Notes: a model not told the origin generated them from the letters alone. DNA of 64,000 bases from Taishania sp037189645 (GCA_037189645.1 JBBCIY010000007.1:62001-126000); one strand, 5' to 3'. Positions 52,053 to 60,586 are shown, counted from the first letter of the stretch. A program made the numbers and translations.

Positions 52053-54188
52053 TTAATTCGCCTCTGTCCTTTCAGGTTTAGGAAGCAATACTCTGCGTGA
52101 CAATTTCCATTTTTTGGTTTTCGGATCTTTCCCGACAACTTTAAACTTCAATACGTCTCCTTCTTTCACCACATCTTCCATTTTCCCGACTTTCTCCCAG
52201 GAGAATTCAGAAATGTGAATCAACCCGTCTGTTCCCGGAAGAATTTCCACGAAGCATCCGAATTCTTTGATCCCTTTTACTTTTCCTTCGTACTCTGCGC
52301 CTTCTTCTACCTGAGGAGGGAAAGCGATCAGCTTGATTCTGCGGATTGCCTCTGCCATATCATCCCCGTTGTTGGACATGATCTGAACACGGCCTTCGCC
52401 TGTTACCAGCTCTTCGATGGTAATGGTTGTTTTCGTATCTTTCTGCAATTGCTGGATGATTTTTCCTCCAGGTCCGATGATCGCACCAATTGTATCATTC
52501 GGCACATTGAATGCTTCGATACGAGGTGTGTGCGGTTTGAAATCAGGGTTTGGCTGAGCAATTGTTTCAACAATTTTGTTCAGGATATGCAAACGTCCCG
52601 CTTTCGCCTGGTTCAATGCCTGGATCAGGATCTCATACGGCAATCCATCCACTTTAATGTCCATCTGACAAGCTGTGATTCCTTTTGCCGTTCCCGTTAC
52701 TTTGAAGTCCATATCACCCAGGTGGTCTTCGTCACCCAGGATATCGGAAAGCACTGCAAACTTACCGCCATCGGCAACCAGCCCCATCGCGATTCCTGAT
52801 ACAGGAGACTTGATCTGAACACCACCGTCCATTAATGCCAGTGTTCCGGCACATACAGTCGCCATGGAAGAGGAACCATTTGATTCCAATATCTCGGAAA
52901 CCAGTCGGATCGTGTACGCGTTTTCAGCAGGAAGAACCGGTTTCAAGGCTCTCAGCGCCAGGTTTCCGTGTCCGATCTCACGACGTGAAGTTCCTCTGAT
53001 CGGCCTTGCTTCACCTGTAGAGAACGGAGGAAAGTTGTAATGCAGCATAAAAGGAACGGTTCCTTCGAATGTCACATCGTCGATCATCTGCTCATCCATT
53101 TTACCACCCAGTGTCAATGACATCAATGCCTGTGTTTCTCCACGGGTAAAGATCGCAGAACCATGAGCTGTCGGCAGGTAATCCACCTCTGCCCAGATCG
53201 GACGGATTTCATCGAAATTACGTCCATCCAGACGTTTTCCTTCGTCCAGCATCACTTTACGGACAGCTTTTTTCATTGTTTCCTTAAAGTAAGGACCGAT
53301 AAAAGGCTTGTATGTTTCCAGCTCTTCTTCTGTAAACTGAGCTTTAAATTCTTCTTTTATACCATCGAATAATTCTGAACGCTTTTCTTTGGAAGCAATT
53401 CCCTGGCGAGCGACCTCACAACACTTTTCGAATGCAAAATCATATACTTTTTTGCGGAATTCTTCATCGTGCGTTTCGTGTGAGTATTCTCTTTTCGGGT
53501 TTGCTGCTGGTATTTCAGCTGCTAAATCCAACTGGAACTGACAGTGTTTCTTAATTTCTTCATGAGCTAATTTGATTGCTTCAACCATTTCCTCTTCAGA
53601 AATTTCTTTCATCTCACCTTCAACCATGTTGATGTCTTTTGCAGTACCGGCAACAATAATGTCAAAATCCGACACTTCCTGCTCCTGCAATGTAGGGTTA
53701 ATGATCATCTGACCATTCACACGGCCTACACGTACTTCTGACATTGGTCCGTTGAACGGAATGTCAGAAACTGCGATTGCGGTAGAAGCCGCAAAACCTA
53801 CTAACGCATCCGGGCTGTTGATTCCGTCATACGAAATTAATTGCATCATTAATTGCACTTCTGCATGGTAATCGTCCGGGAAAAGCGGGCGCAGTGCACG
53901 GTCAACGATACGCATTACTAAAATCTCTCTTTCGGAAGGGCGTGCTTCACGACGAAAGAATCCTCCCGGAATTCTTCCCGCAGCTGCGAATTTTTCTTTG
54001 TAATCGACTGTCAAAGGAAGAAAATCTACCCCTTCTTTCGCTTCTTTGGCAGCTACCACAGTTGCCAAAATCATTGTGTTGCCCATTCGTAACACTACCG
54101 AACCGTCGGCTTGTTTTGCCAGTTTTCCGGTCTCAATGGAAATTTCTTTTCCTCCGGTAATGATGGACTTTTTGATTCCTATATTCAT
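52053..54188 (-). CDS. pnp: Polyribonucleotide nucleotidyltransferase (PNPase)
   Basis: A 711-residue 3'-5' phosphorolytic exoribonuclease of mRNA decay. It has two RNase PH domains (residues 15-235 and 320-540; e.g. GGFFRREARPSEREIL and the catalytic region DEDHLGDMDFKVTGT near 485-499), an alpha-helical linker, a KH domain (IGAIIGPGGKIIQQLQ near 560-575) and an S1 domain (GKVKGIKEFGCFVEILPGTDGLIHISE near 628-654). Length is normal. It follows rpsO on the same strand as in many bacteria, with a terminator between them, so part of its expression may come by readthrough or from a separate promoter. Confidence 0.97.
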   Translation of the reverse strand: MNIGIKKSIITGGKEISIETGKLAKQADGSVVLRMGNTMILATVVAAKEAKEGVDFLPLTVDYKEKFAAAGRIPGGFFRREARPSEREILVMRIVDRALRPLFPDDYHAEVQLMMQLISYDGINSPDALVGFAASTAIAVSDIPFNGPMSEVRVGRVNGQMIINPTLQEQEVSDFDIIVAGTAKDINMVEGEMKEISEEEMVEAIKLAHEEIKKHCQFQLDLAAEIPAANPKREYSHETHDEEFRKKVYDFAFEKCCEVARQGIASKEKRSELFDGIKEEFKAQFTEEELETYKPFIGPYFKETMKKAVRKVMLDEGKRLDGRNFDEIRPIWAEVDYLPTAHGSAIFTRGETQALMSLTLGGKMDEQMIDDVTFEGTVPFMLHYNFPPFSTGEARPIRGTSRREIGHGNLALRALKPVLPAENAYTIRLVSEILESNGSSSMATVCAGTLALMDGGVQIKSPVSGIAMGLVADGGKFAVLSDILGDEDHLGDMDFKVTGTAKGITACQMDIKVDGLPYEILIQALNQAKAGRLHILNKIVETIAQPNPDFKPHTPRIEAFNVPNDTIGAIIGPGGKIIQQLQKDTKTTITIEELVTGEGRVQIMSNNGDDMAEAIRRIKLIAFPPQVEEGAEYEGKVKGIKEFGCFVEILPGTDGLIHISEFSWEKVGKMEDVVKEGDVLKFKVVGKDPKTKKWKLSRRVLLPKPERTEAN

Positions 54189-54281
54189 ATTTATTTATTT
54201 ACTCATTCATTGACAGCATCACACCTGGGATGTACGGCTCTCATTCAAGCCATCTGCAATCACCACGTCAATCTGTCAGAT

Positions 54282-54321
54282 AAAAACAAAAAAGGGACTC
54301 CCGACCGAAATCGATGTCCCC
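54282..54321 (-). terminator. Terminator/attenuator between rpsO and pnp
   Basis: On the minus strand GGGAC and GTCCC (54317-54321 down to 54293-54297) close an imperfect hairpin, followed by a T-rich run (54292-54282). It sits 29 bases after the rpsO stop, inside the 161-base gap before pnp; no other gene is seen in that gap. Confidence 0.65.
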
Positions 54322-54349
54322 TCTTCAATAAAATTTCTACCAGAAAGAA

Positions 54350-54619
54350 TTAACGACGTAATCCTAATTCTTTAATGATAGAACGGTATCTTTCGATGTC
54401 TTTTTTCTTCAAATAATCCAAAAGACTTCTTCTTTTACCAACCAGCAACTGCAAAGCGCGCTGTGTGTTGAAGTCTTTTCTGTTTTTCTTCAAATGCTCA
54501 GTCAGGTGCGAAATTCTGTATGAGAACAATGCGATCTGACCTTCTGCTGATCCTGTGTTAGTATCAGCCCCTCCGTGCTTAGCGAAGATTTCTTTCTTTT
54601 TTTCGATGCTTAAATACAT
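54350..54619 (-). CDS. rpsO: 30S ribosomal protein S15
   Basis: An 89-residue ribosomal protein that binds 16S rRNA in the platform of the small subunit. MYLSIEKKKEIFAKHGG is the typical Bacteroidota N-terminus; NTGSAEGQIALFSYRISHLTEHLKKNRKDFNTQRALQLLVGKRRSLLDYLKKKD is the conserved core. The frame is open to 54679, but the Met at 54619 gives the correct length. A full promoter lies upstream (54667-54702). S15 is known to autoregulate in several bacteria by binding its own leader; the leader here is about 40 bases and its structure has not been established. Confidence 0.96.
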   Translation of the reverse strand: MYLSIEKKKEIFAKHGGADTNTGSAEGQIALFSYRISHLTEHLKKNRKDFNTQRALQLLVGKRRSLLDYLKKKDIERYRSIIKELGLRR

Positions 54620-54666
54620 GCCAATATTCTTTAAATAATTATTATGTAGCCCACTCTTGGACGGTG

Positions 54667-54702
54667 CAAAGATATACATAAGTCTTGAATAAAAAACAAA
54701 AA
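54667..54702 (-). promoter_or_regulatory. Promoter of rpsO
   Basis: On the minus strand a TTTTTG element (54702-54697) and TATCTTTG (54674-54667) are 22 bases apart. The -7 box is a full consensus match, and transcription would start about 40 bases before the S15 ATG. Confidence 0.7.
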
Positions 54703-54761
54703 GATGAATTTTGTTTGTTTAAGGATCTGTTAATTGGAATTAAATTTCCATATTTTGTCGT

Positions 54762-54769
54762 TACATTTG
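54762..54769 (+). promoter_or_regulatory. TAnnTTTG -7 box upstream of the FKBP pair
   Basis: TACATTTG, a full consensus match, 16 bases before the ATG at 54786. A TTG at 54734-54736 is 25 bases upstream, slightly long. Confidence 0.5.
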
Positions 54770-54785
54770 TATCAAAATTATTAAA

Positions 54786-55382
54786 ATGAGTGAAGAATTA
54801 AAAGCAGTTAGTTACTGTGTTGGTATGAGTATAGCCGAAAGCCTTGTTCAGCAAAGCCTGGGAAATCTTTCTATAGACGTTTTTGCGGAAGCAGTGGAAG
54901 ATGTGTTCCAGGGTAAAGAATTAAAGTATACGCCTGAGCAGGCAAACGCAATTATTCAGCAATACATGCAAACTGCGATGCAGCAGCAATTTGAAGTAAA
55001 TAAAACCGCAGGAGAAGCATTTTTATCTGAAAACTTTAAGAAAGACGGTGTAAAAACCACGCTTTCCGGGCTGCAATATGAAGTATTGGAAGAAGGAGAA
55101 GGCTCCCATCCGGGTCCTGCTTCCCAGGTAACAGTTCACTACCACGGAACACTGATTGACGGAACGGTTTTCGACAGCTCTGTCCAGAGAGGAACACCGG
55201 CTACATTCGGAGTGAACCAGGTAATCCCCGGATGGACGGAAGCCCTGCAATTAATGAAGAAAGGATCTAAATACCGTTTGTTCATTCCGCAGGAACTGGC
55301 TTACGGCGCAAATGCTCCGGGCGGCGCGATCCAACCGTATATGGCTTTGATCTTTGATGTTGAATTACTAGACTTTAAATAA
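54786..55382 (+). CDS. FKBP-type peptidyl-prolyl cis-trans isomerase (cytoplasmic form)
   Basis: A 198-residue isomerase with an N-terminal helical dimerisation domain like FkpA/Mip (residues 1-90) and a C-terminal FKBP domain (about 100-197): QVTVHYHGTLIDGTVFDSSVQRGTPATFGVNQVIPGW, KKGSKYRLFIPQELAYGANAPGG, and MALIFDVELLDF. The active-site residues FDSS, VIPGW and LAYG are intact. No signal peptide is seen, so it probably acts in the cytoplasm, unlike its neighbour. The next gene starts one base after its stop, so the pair is an operon. Confidence 0.93.
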   Translation: MSEELKAVSYCVGMSIAESLVQQSLGNLSIDVFAEAVEDVFQGKELKYTPEQANAIIQQYMQTAMQQQFEVNKTAGEAFLSENFKKDGVKTTLSGLQYEVLEEGEGSHPGPASQVTVHYHGTLIDGTVFDSSVQRGTPATFGVNQVIPGWTEALQLMKKGSKYRLFIPQELAYGANAPGGAIQPYMALIFDVELLDFK

Positions 55383-55383
55383 A

Positions 55384-56280
55384 ATGAACGTAAAATTCAT
55401 CTTGCTTCCGCTTCTTGCCCTGACAGTGATAGCATGCGGACAAAAAAAAGATACTGCCAGCCTTCCGGTGGTTGAATTTTCATCTGATAAGCAAAAATTA
55501 TCTTACTCCCTTGGTTCTGATTACGCAAAAAGGGTTGTGAACAATGGCATCGACCAGTTAATTGATGTGAATGTAACAATTGACGGGTTCGAAAAAGCGC
55601 TGAACGATGCGGATTACTCGTACTGTGAAAAAACACTCGAGGAAGCATTCGGAGTAAACTTCATGGACATTGATTCTACAAAAAAAGTACAGGGATCCGA
55701 GTGTTTCGGGAAAATTGAAGCATCCGGCTTTTACCAGTGGCTGAAACAAGTGAACCAGGTGAACAGCATCGACCTGAAATACCTTTCCTATGGGTACAGA
55801 GACGCTTTGCTGAAAAGAGACACACTTGTGGAACAGGGTGAGAGGGCTTCCTTATTAACAAAATTCCAGACGGAAATCCAGACGCAGCTTATGGACAAAA
55901 TGAACGAGCTGGAAAAACCGTTTTTTGAAAATGCGAAAGCCTTGAAAAACACACGGGTCATTGATGGAGGGATCGTGATCGAAACACTCAGGGAAGGAAA
56001 AGGCAGCTCTCCGAAAACCTCTGATCAGGTTACCGTAAATTATGTGCTGACAAATACATTGGGCGATACACTTGACAGCTCCTTCAAAAGAAGCCAGCCG
56101 CTGACAATAAGCCTTCAGTCTGTCATCCCGGGATGGACCATGTCATTTCCTCATCTGAAAAAAGGAGGGGAATATAACTTATACATCCCTTCTAATTTAG
56201 GATATGGAATGAGTAAGGGCGCGTTGAAATTCTACGTGGAATTGATCGACTTCGGTCCGGCTACCGCACCTGCTCAATAG
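55384..56280 (+). CDS. FKBP-type isomerase-like lipoprotein
   Basis: A 298-residue protein with a lipoprotein signal (FILLPLLALTVIACGQKKD), so it sits in the outer or inner membrane facing the periplasm. Residues 30-190 form the helical N-terminal part, and the C-terminal 100 residues an FKBP fold: QVTVNYVLTNTLGDTLDSSFKRSQPLTISLQSVIPGW, LKKGGEYNLYIPSNLGYG, LKFYVELIDF. Compared with the first FKBP, the loop after LGYG is shortened and the FDSS is LDSS, so catalytic activity may be weak and it may be a chaperone. It is cotranscribed with the cytoplasmic FKBP. Confidence 0.88.
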   Translation: MNVKFILLPLLALTVIACGQKKDTASLPVVEFSSDKQKLSYSLGSDYAKRVVNNGIDQLIDVNVTIDGFEKALNDADYSYCEKTLEEAFGVNFMDIDSTKKVQGSECFGKIEASGFYQWLKQVNQVNSIDLKYLSYGYRDALLKRDTLVEQGERASLLTKFQTEIQTQLMDKMNELEKPFFENAKALKNTRVIDGGIVIETLREGKGSSPKTSDQVTVNYVLTNTLGDTLDSSFKRSQPLTISLQSVIPGWTMSFPHLKKGGEYNLYIPSNLGYGMSKGALKFYVELIDFGPATAPAQ

Positions 56281-56301
56281 CCAAGCAACAATGAAATAAA
56301 G

Positions 56302-56335
56302 AAAACCCGGGCAGTGTCTGCCCGGGTTTTTGTTT
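56302..56335. terminator. Bidirectional terminator between the FKBP and dlt-like operons
   Basis: AAAACCCGGGCAG (56302-56314) pairs perfectly with CTGCCCGGGTTTT (56318-56330), a three-base loop between. It is followed by T-runs on the plus strand and A-rich sequence on the other side, so it can end both the plus-strand FKBP transcript and the minus-strand dlt-like transcript (dltA stop at 56350). Confidence 0.88.
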
Positions 56336-56349
56336 TTAGGCATGCCTAT

Positions 56350-57828
56350 CTACCTTGCCAGGTAGATCTGCTCCAGCATTTTCTTATCGGCTTTGCCATT
56401 TTGATTCAGAGGCATCCGTTCGATGAGCTTAATATCGGAGGGGATCATATAATACGGCAATTTGGCCTGCAGCTGTTCTGTAAGCACCTTTTTCCAGTCT
56501 TTCGCTTCATCCAGGTTTTCTTTCAGCTGAACCAGGCTCACGATCTTCTTCACTTCTCCGTTCCGCTTCAGAGGAATTGTTTCCGCCTGCAATACATACT
56601 CCATGTCGTTCAGCTGGGAGGTGATCTCATTCAGCTCAATACGGAACCCGTGCAGCTTTACCTGGTCATCGTTCCTGCCTTTGAAGAATAAGACGCCGTC
56701 CTCCAGGTACCCCTGATCACCTGTACGGAAAGCACGTTCTCCGTCAATTGTAATGAACTTTTCCCGGTTCAGGTCCGGGCGGTTCAGGTAGCCCAGCGAA
56801 ACGTTTTTCCCGACGATAATGATCTCATCACCATCGATTACCAGGCGGCTACGGGGTTTGGATCGCCCTACCGGTAAAACCGGGTACCGGGACAGGATCT
56901 CAGCGTCGATTTTTATCTGTGTGGTCGCCACTGTAGCTTCGGTTGGACCGTATGTGTTGTAAACAATCGCTTTCGGGTATTTTTCAACCAGCGTTTTTGC
57001 CAGGCTGTGCGGTAATAATTCTCCGCAGAACAGGAAATAACGCAGTGAATCCAGCCGGCTTACCTCATCAATGCGGGAGTAGATGAATGAAAAAGATGGT
57101 GTGGAAACCCAGACTGTACCACGGTAGTTGTGAATGCGGTCCATCAGCAGATCGGGGTTTTCGGAGACCACTTTGGAATTCAGCAGCAACGTTGCCCCCA
57201 GCGCTCCAAAGGTCATCAATTCATAAACTGACAGGTCAAAGCTCAATACCGCGATGTTGACAAATACGTCATCTTTGGTAAAGTCGAAATCTTCCCGCAT
57301 CCATTTCGTAAAATCCTGCACTGCCTGGGTACTGATCTGCACACCTTTCGGCTCGCCTGTGCTGCCGGAAGTAAAGATCAGGTAAACCAACGGGTCGGCC
57401 GGTTTTCCCGGTTCCAGGGTTACCTCCTGCTTTTTCTCCTGTTTCAATTGATTATTGCGGAATGAAACAATATTCACTTCCTGGTAGTCAACCGAGTCAT
57501 CTGTGCAATTAATGATGAGATCTGTTTGTGAGATCTGCCGGATGGATTCGATCCTGTCTTTCGGATAAATCACATCTGCCGGGATATACGGGACCTGCAT
57601 TTTCATCAGTCCGTATATGGCTACGATCATTTCAACCTGCTTATGTCCGTAGAGTAAGACCGGGTACTTAAGCTGATCCCATCCTCTTTCTTTGAAAAAC
57701 GTGCAGAAGTCCGCTACACTTTCTTCAAACCTGCCCCAGGTCAGCTCTCCGTTCTCCCCGACTATTGCCAGCTTGTCAGCACCGGTATCTTTTTCAACAA
57801 AGTCTTTGGAATCAAAACAAAATCTCAT
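56350..57828 (-). CDS. dltA: DltA-like AMP-forming acyl carrier protein ligase
   Basis: A 492-residue adenylate-forming ligase, close in size to DltA (about 500). It shows A3 FTSGSTGEPKGVQIS near residues 150-164, A5 YNTYGPTEATVATTQI near 290-305, the A7/A8 region FRTGDQGYLEDGVLFFKGRNDDQVKLHGFRIELNE near 361-395 and the A10 Lys in NQNGKADKK near 478-486. DltA activates D-alanine as an adenylate and loads it on DltC. The amino acid used here is not proven. It is the last gene of the minus-strand operon, starting two bases after dltB. No thiolation domain is fused, in keeping with the free carrier protein at 60365. Confidence 0.85.
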   Translation of the reverse strand: MRFCFDSKDFVEKDTGADKLAIVGENGELTWGRFEESVADFCTFFKERGWDQLKYPVLLYGHKQVEMIVAIYGLMKMQVPYIPADVIYPKDRIESIRQISQTDLIINCTDDSVDYQEVNIVSFRNNQLKQEKKQEVTLEPGKPADPLVYLIFTSGSTGEPKGVQISTQAVQDFTKWMREDFDFTKDDVFVNIAVLSFDLSVYELMTFGALGATLLLNSKVVSENPDLLMDRIHNYRGTVWVSTPSFSFIYSRIDEVSRLDSLRYFLFCGELLPHSLAKTLVEKYPKAIVYNTYGPTEATVATTQIKIDAEILSRYPVLPVGRSKPRSRLVIDGDEIIIVGKNVSLGYLNRPDLNREKFITIDGERAFRTGDQGYLEDGVLFFKGRNDDQVKLHGFRIELNEITSQLNDMEYVLQAETIPLKRNGEVKKIVSLVQLKENLDEAKDWKKVLTEQLQAKLPYYMIPSDIKLIERMPLNQNGKADKKMLEQIYLAR

Positions 57829-57830
57829 GG

Positions 57831-59033
57831 CTAAAGGATTTTATCAAACAGGTAGCTGATCTTTCCACTGAAAATATAGATGGCGACAGCTACCGCGTTG
57901 AACATTATGACAATGGACAAGATGCGCACCGCTGCCGGGGGCAGATTTCCGAAGAACACATCTTTTCCATTCTTTTTACACAGGTAAGTATAGTAATTGT
58001 GGATCACGGAATAAAGTCCGAAGAGCATCCCGCTCAGGATAAAATGCAGCTCAAATCCATTCCAGAACCCCATGAGTGAAAAGGTAAGGAACAACGCCAG
58101 GTTCTGCCGCTGGATCGGCTTGAATTTCTTTTTGCTAGTCAGTTCTTTGAAGATCGGCTTAAAGAAGTAATCATTCAGCCAGTCTCCCAGGGTAATGTGC
58201 CATCTTTTCCAGAAATCTTTGGGATTGACCGCCAGGAACGGCTTATTGAAGTTGACGGGAACATGGATCCCCATCATTTTCCCGAAACCTATCGCCAGCA
58301 GGGAATAACCCGCAAAATCAAAGAACAGGTAGAATAAATAACCGTACATCTGCTTTGCATGATACACGACAGTACCATCATTCACCAGCTGCTCCAGGAA
58401 CAGCATCGATATGCCGTAAGCAATCACAAACTTATAAAGCAATCCCCTGATGAGGTCATTCAGTCCATCCAGGAACAATTCCGGCTGCATGCTGTCATAA
58501 CCGGCTTTTACGTTTTCGTTGAACCGCTGAAAACGGTCGATCGGTCCGATGAGCAGAGTGGGAACAAAAGCCGTAAAATTGAAAAAATCAAGGAAGGATA
58601 CGGTCTTATCTTTCCCGCTTTCGTCAATGTACAGCTGAATGACCTTAAATGTCATAAATGAAATTCCGGCGATCTGGAACACAATGGACAAGTTGTGTAA
58701 CGCTCCGGGCTCTTCCGTAGGAAGAATGTTCAGCGTTTTCATAAACAGCATCGGAACAGAAAGCAAAATAACCGGAAGCAACAGCTTCGGATAGTTCAGC
58801 TTTCTTGCAAATACATAGTAGACCAGGTAAGTATAAGCGATCAATCCCAGGATTTGTACGGGTTTTGTGAACATCAGGGCAATGTAAACAAGGCTGATGA
58901 AAGCCAGGACATACCTGTAGGCCACTTTTTTCCTGAAAAGCGCTCTGAAACCAAATAACAGCAGCACCCCTGCAAACAGAAACCAGAAAAAAAGCGGTTC
59001 CGTAAACGGAAGTATGGAATGTAATTCTTTCAT
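57831..59033 (-). CDS. dltB: DltB-like MBOAT acyltransferase
   Basis: A 400-residue polytopic membrane O-acyltransferase. About ten hydrophobic segments and the MBOAT signature: FNKPFLAVNPKDFWKRWHITLGDWLNDYFF near residues 263-292 with the first conserved His in RWHITL, and a second conserved His in GLYSVIHNYYTY near 343. In Gram-positive cells DltB takes the D-alanyl group from DltC at the cytoplasmic side and passes it across the membrane. It begins five bases after the stop of the DltX-like microprotein and ends two bases before dltA. Membrane location and acyl transfer are family knowledge; the acceptor here is unknown. Confidence 0.88.
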   Translation of the reverse strand: MKELHSILPFTEPLFFWFLFAGVLLLFGFRALFRKKVAYRYVLAFISLVYIALMFTKPVQILGLIAYTYLVYYVFARKLNYPKLLLPVILLSVPMLFMKTLNILPTEEPGALHNLSIVFQIAGISFMTFKVIQLYIDESGKDKTVSFLDFFNFTAFVPTLLIGPIDRFQRFNENVKAGYDSMQPELFLDGLNDLIRGLLYKFVIAYGISMLFLEQLVNDGTVVYHAKQMYGYLFYLFFDFAGYSLLAIGFGKMMGIHVPVNFNKPFLAVNPKDFWKRWHITLGDWLNDYFFKPIFKELTSKKKFKPIQRQNLALFLTFSLMGFWNGFELHFILSGMLFGLYSVIHNYYTYLCKKNGKDVFFGNLPPAAVRILSIVIMFNAVAVAIYIFSGKISYLFDKIL

Positions 59034-59038
59034 GCGGG

Positions 59039-59194
59039 TCAGAACTGCTGATAAATGAAATTCACCTTGGAGCTGGATTCCGTTTCTTCTTTCTCAAACA
59101 AAAATTTGTCGACCGGGAAAGCATAGAACAGGAGATACCCCGCAATCAGCAACAGGTAAACCAGGAAATTAGTGACGATCTTATTTCTGAACAT
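59039..59194 (-). CDS. dltX: DltX-like membrane microprotein
   Basis: A 51-residue protein not previously obvious from size-limited gene calling. It starts at the ATG at 59194, overlapping the dltD end by 14 bases, and its TGA is five bases before dltB. Residues 1-9 are basic (FRNKIVTN), 10-26 form a single membrane helix (FLVYLLLIAGYLLFYAF), 30-42 are charged, and the chain ends KVNFIYQQF. The last six residues resemble the conserved C-terminal hexapeptide (FIYNxF, from memory) of Gram-positive DltX, whose Tyr is reported to accept the acyl group from DltB; here it would be Tyr48. Position between dltD and dltB supports this. Confidence 0.8.
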   Translation of the reverse strand: MFRNKIVTNFLVYLLLIAGYLLFYAFPVDKFLFEKEETESSSKVNFIYQQF

Positions 59195-60368
59195 GCTTGT
59201 AATTTTCGATTAAAAACTCATTGACTTCCATCCAGCCCCGGTTCCCGGGATGCATAATGTCTTGTAAAAACAAAACCTTATAATCATCCGGGTCTGTTAC
59301 ATACAGGTCCAGAAAGGGGAAATTGCAGCTTTTCAGCTTTTCCGTGATCTCCTGCCTGATCCACTCCAGGTGGTCCAGTCCTTTGTAATGGAACGGGTTC
59401 AATGGCTGCAGCACGAATGTCGCTTTGCAATTATACCGCTTTAAAATATCCGCTACCATAAAAAAGTCTTCGAGCTCTTCCCGGTCCCGGACAGGTTTCA
59501 TCTTCCCCGGCCGGTACTCCCCGTCACGTACCAGGTACGTCGCATAATAGGAAGAATCCACATACATGCTGTTGTTCTTACAGGCTGACAAGAATGTACT
59601 GTCAAGCCGTGCTTTTATTTTTCCGAAGTCCAGGCTGGTATCCACACGTACACTGCGTACATCGTAGGCCGGGGTTATCTCATAACGGACCTTTTTTATC
59701 ATGGAAACCGGGCTTTTCAACGATTGTGGATAACCTCCCAGCTTGTTCCTGAGGTACATCTCTTTGAAAAAGATCAGCTCCGCGGAAGGGTGGTTGATTT
59801 CATCAAAGTGATTGTATACATAACGGGCAATTCTCATTTTTTCCTTTTCAGGAATGGACTGGTCGTGAATGATTCTCCTTAAGAAGTTCGGGCGCACAAA
59901 TTCCAGGAACGCTTCGATATTGGTCCCGCCCGATTCAAACCATCCCGGGCTTAACAAAATGCATACATTCGCTCCCTCCAGCTGGTCACCGGCAGCCAGC
60001 AATTCACAGGCTATGCTCAGGTTCTGGTGATAGGCATGACCGAACGCAGTTGTCGGGATCCCTGCACTGTCCGGTAAAAAATAATAGGGTGCGTAAGGTA
60101 CATTCTGTATTTCCGACGATCCCATGATCGTCAGCTTGTCATGGTTCCCGAGTGAAGCAATCAGCTCTATTTCCGCCCGTGTGGTTTCGCAATTCGACAA
60201 AGCGCTTCTCGTATAGCTTGCTTCTCCTTTCACGGTAATTGTTTCCGCGGGCTGCCGCACCTTGCTGAATGTATCTGCGTACAACGTGTCTATTCCGATC
60301 AAAACTACGACTGCTGCTATAACCGGAACCAAATGGTACCTGAATAATCCTGAAAGAAAAGTTTTCAC
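59181..60368 (-). CDS. dltD: DltD-like periplasmic acyl-transfer protein
   Basis: A 395-residue protein anchored by an N-terminal membrane helix (HLVPVIAAVVVLIGIDTLY) with the rest outside. The SGNH-like fold of DltD is visible as LTIMGSSEIQNVPYAPYYF near residues 79-97 (Ser in GSSE), AFGHAYHQNLSIACELL near 113-129, CILLSPGWFESGGTN near 141-155 and, at the C-terminus, LQDIMHPGNRGWMEVN (Asp and His in DxxH near 370-373). In Gram-positives DltD takes the last step of D-alanine transfer to lipoteichoic acid. The start is a GTG overlapping the carrier protein stop (GTGA, 60365-60368). Confidence 0.88.
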   Translation of the reverse strand: MKTFLSGLFRYHLVPVIAAVVVLIGIDTLYADTFSKVRQPAETITVKGEASYTRSALSNCETTRAEIELIASLGNHDKLTIMGSSEIQNVPYAPYYFLPDSAGIPTTAFGHAYHQNLSIACELLAAGDQLEGANVCILLSPGWFESGGTNIEAFLEFVRPNFLRRIIHDQSIPEKEKMRIARYVYNHFDEINHPSAELIFFKEMYLRNKLGGYPQSLKSPVSMIKKVRYEITPAYDVRSVRVDTSLDFGKIKARLDSTFLSACKNNSMYVDSSYYATYLVRDGEYRPGKMKPVRDREELEDFFMVADILKRYNCKATFVLQPLNPFHYKGLDHLEWIRQEITEKLKSCNFPFLDLYVTDPDDYKVLFLQDIMHPGNRGWMEVNEFLIENYKHVQK

Positions 60369-60586
60369 TTTAAGGTGCTGATATATCTGACAATACGTTC
60401 TACCGTTTCGAAATTATCCTCCACGATTTCATTGAAAGGAATGGATACATTGAATTCATTTTCCAGCTCTACAACCAATTCCACGATTGTAATGGAATCC
60501 AGCACTTTTTCCTGCCAGAGCGAATCAGAGGGCTGAACACGGGCAAAGGCGATTTCTTCTATTTTATCGATGATAAACGTTTCCAT
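60365..60586 (-). CDS. dltC: DltC-like acyl carrier protein
   Basis: A 73-residue acyl carrier protein. The 4'-phosphopantetheine site is Ser31 in KVLDSITIVELV (DSI instead of the usual DSL), in the four-helix carrier pattern (IIDKIEEIAFARV, ELVVELENEFNVSIPF, VERIVRYISTL). It is the first gene of the minus-strand operon, coupled to dltD by a GTGA overlap. In dlt systems it carries the D-alanyl thioester from DltA to DltB. A TATATTTG box lies 18 bases before the ATG. Confidence 0.9.
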   Translation of the reverse strand: METFIIDKIEEIAFARVQPSDSLWQEKVLDSITIVELVVELENEFNVSIPFNEIVEDNFETVERIVRYISTLK

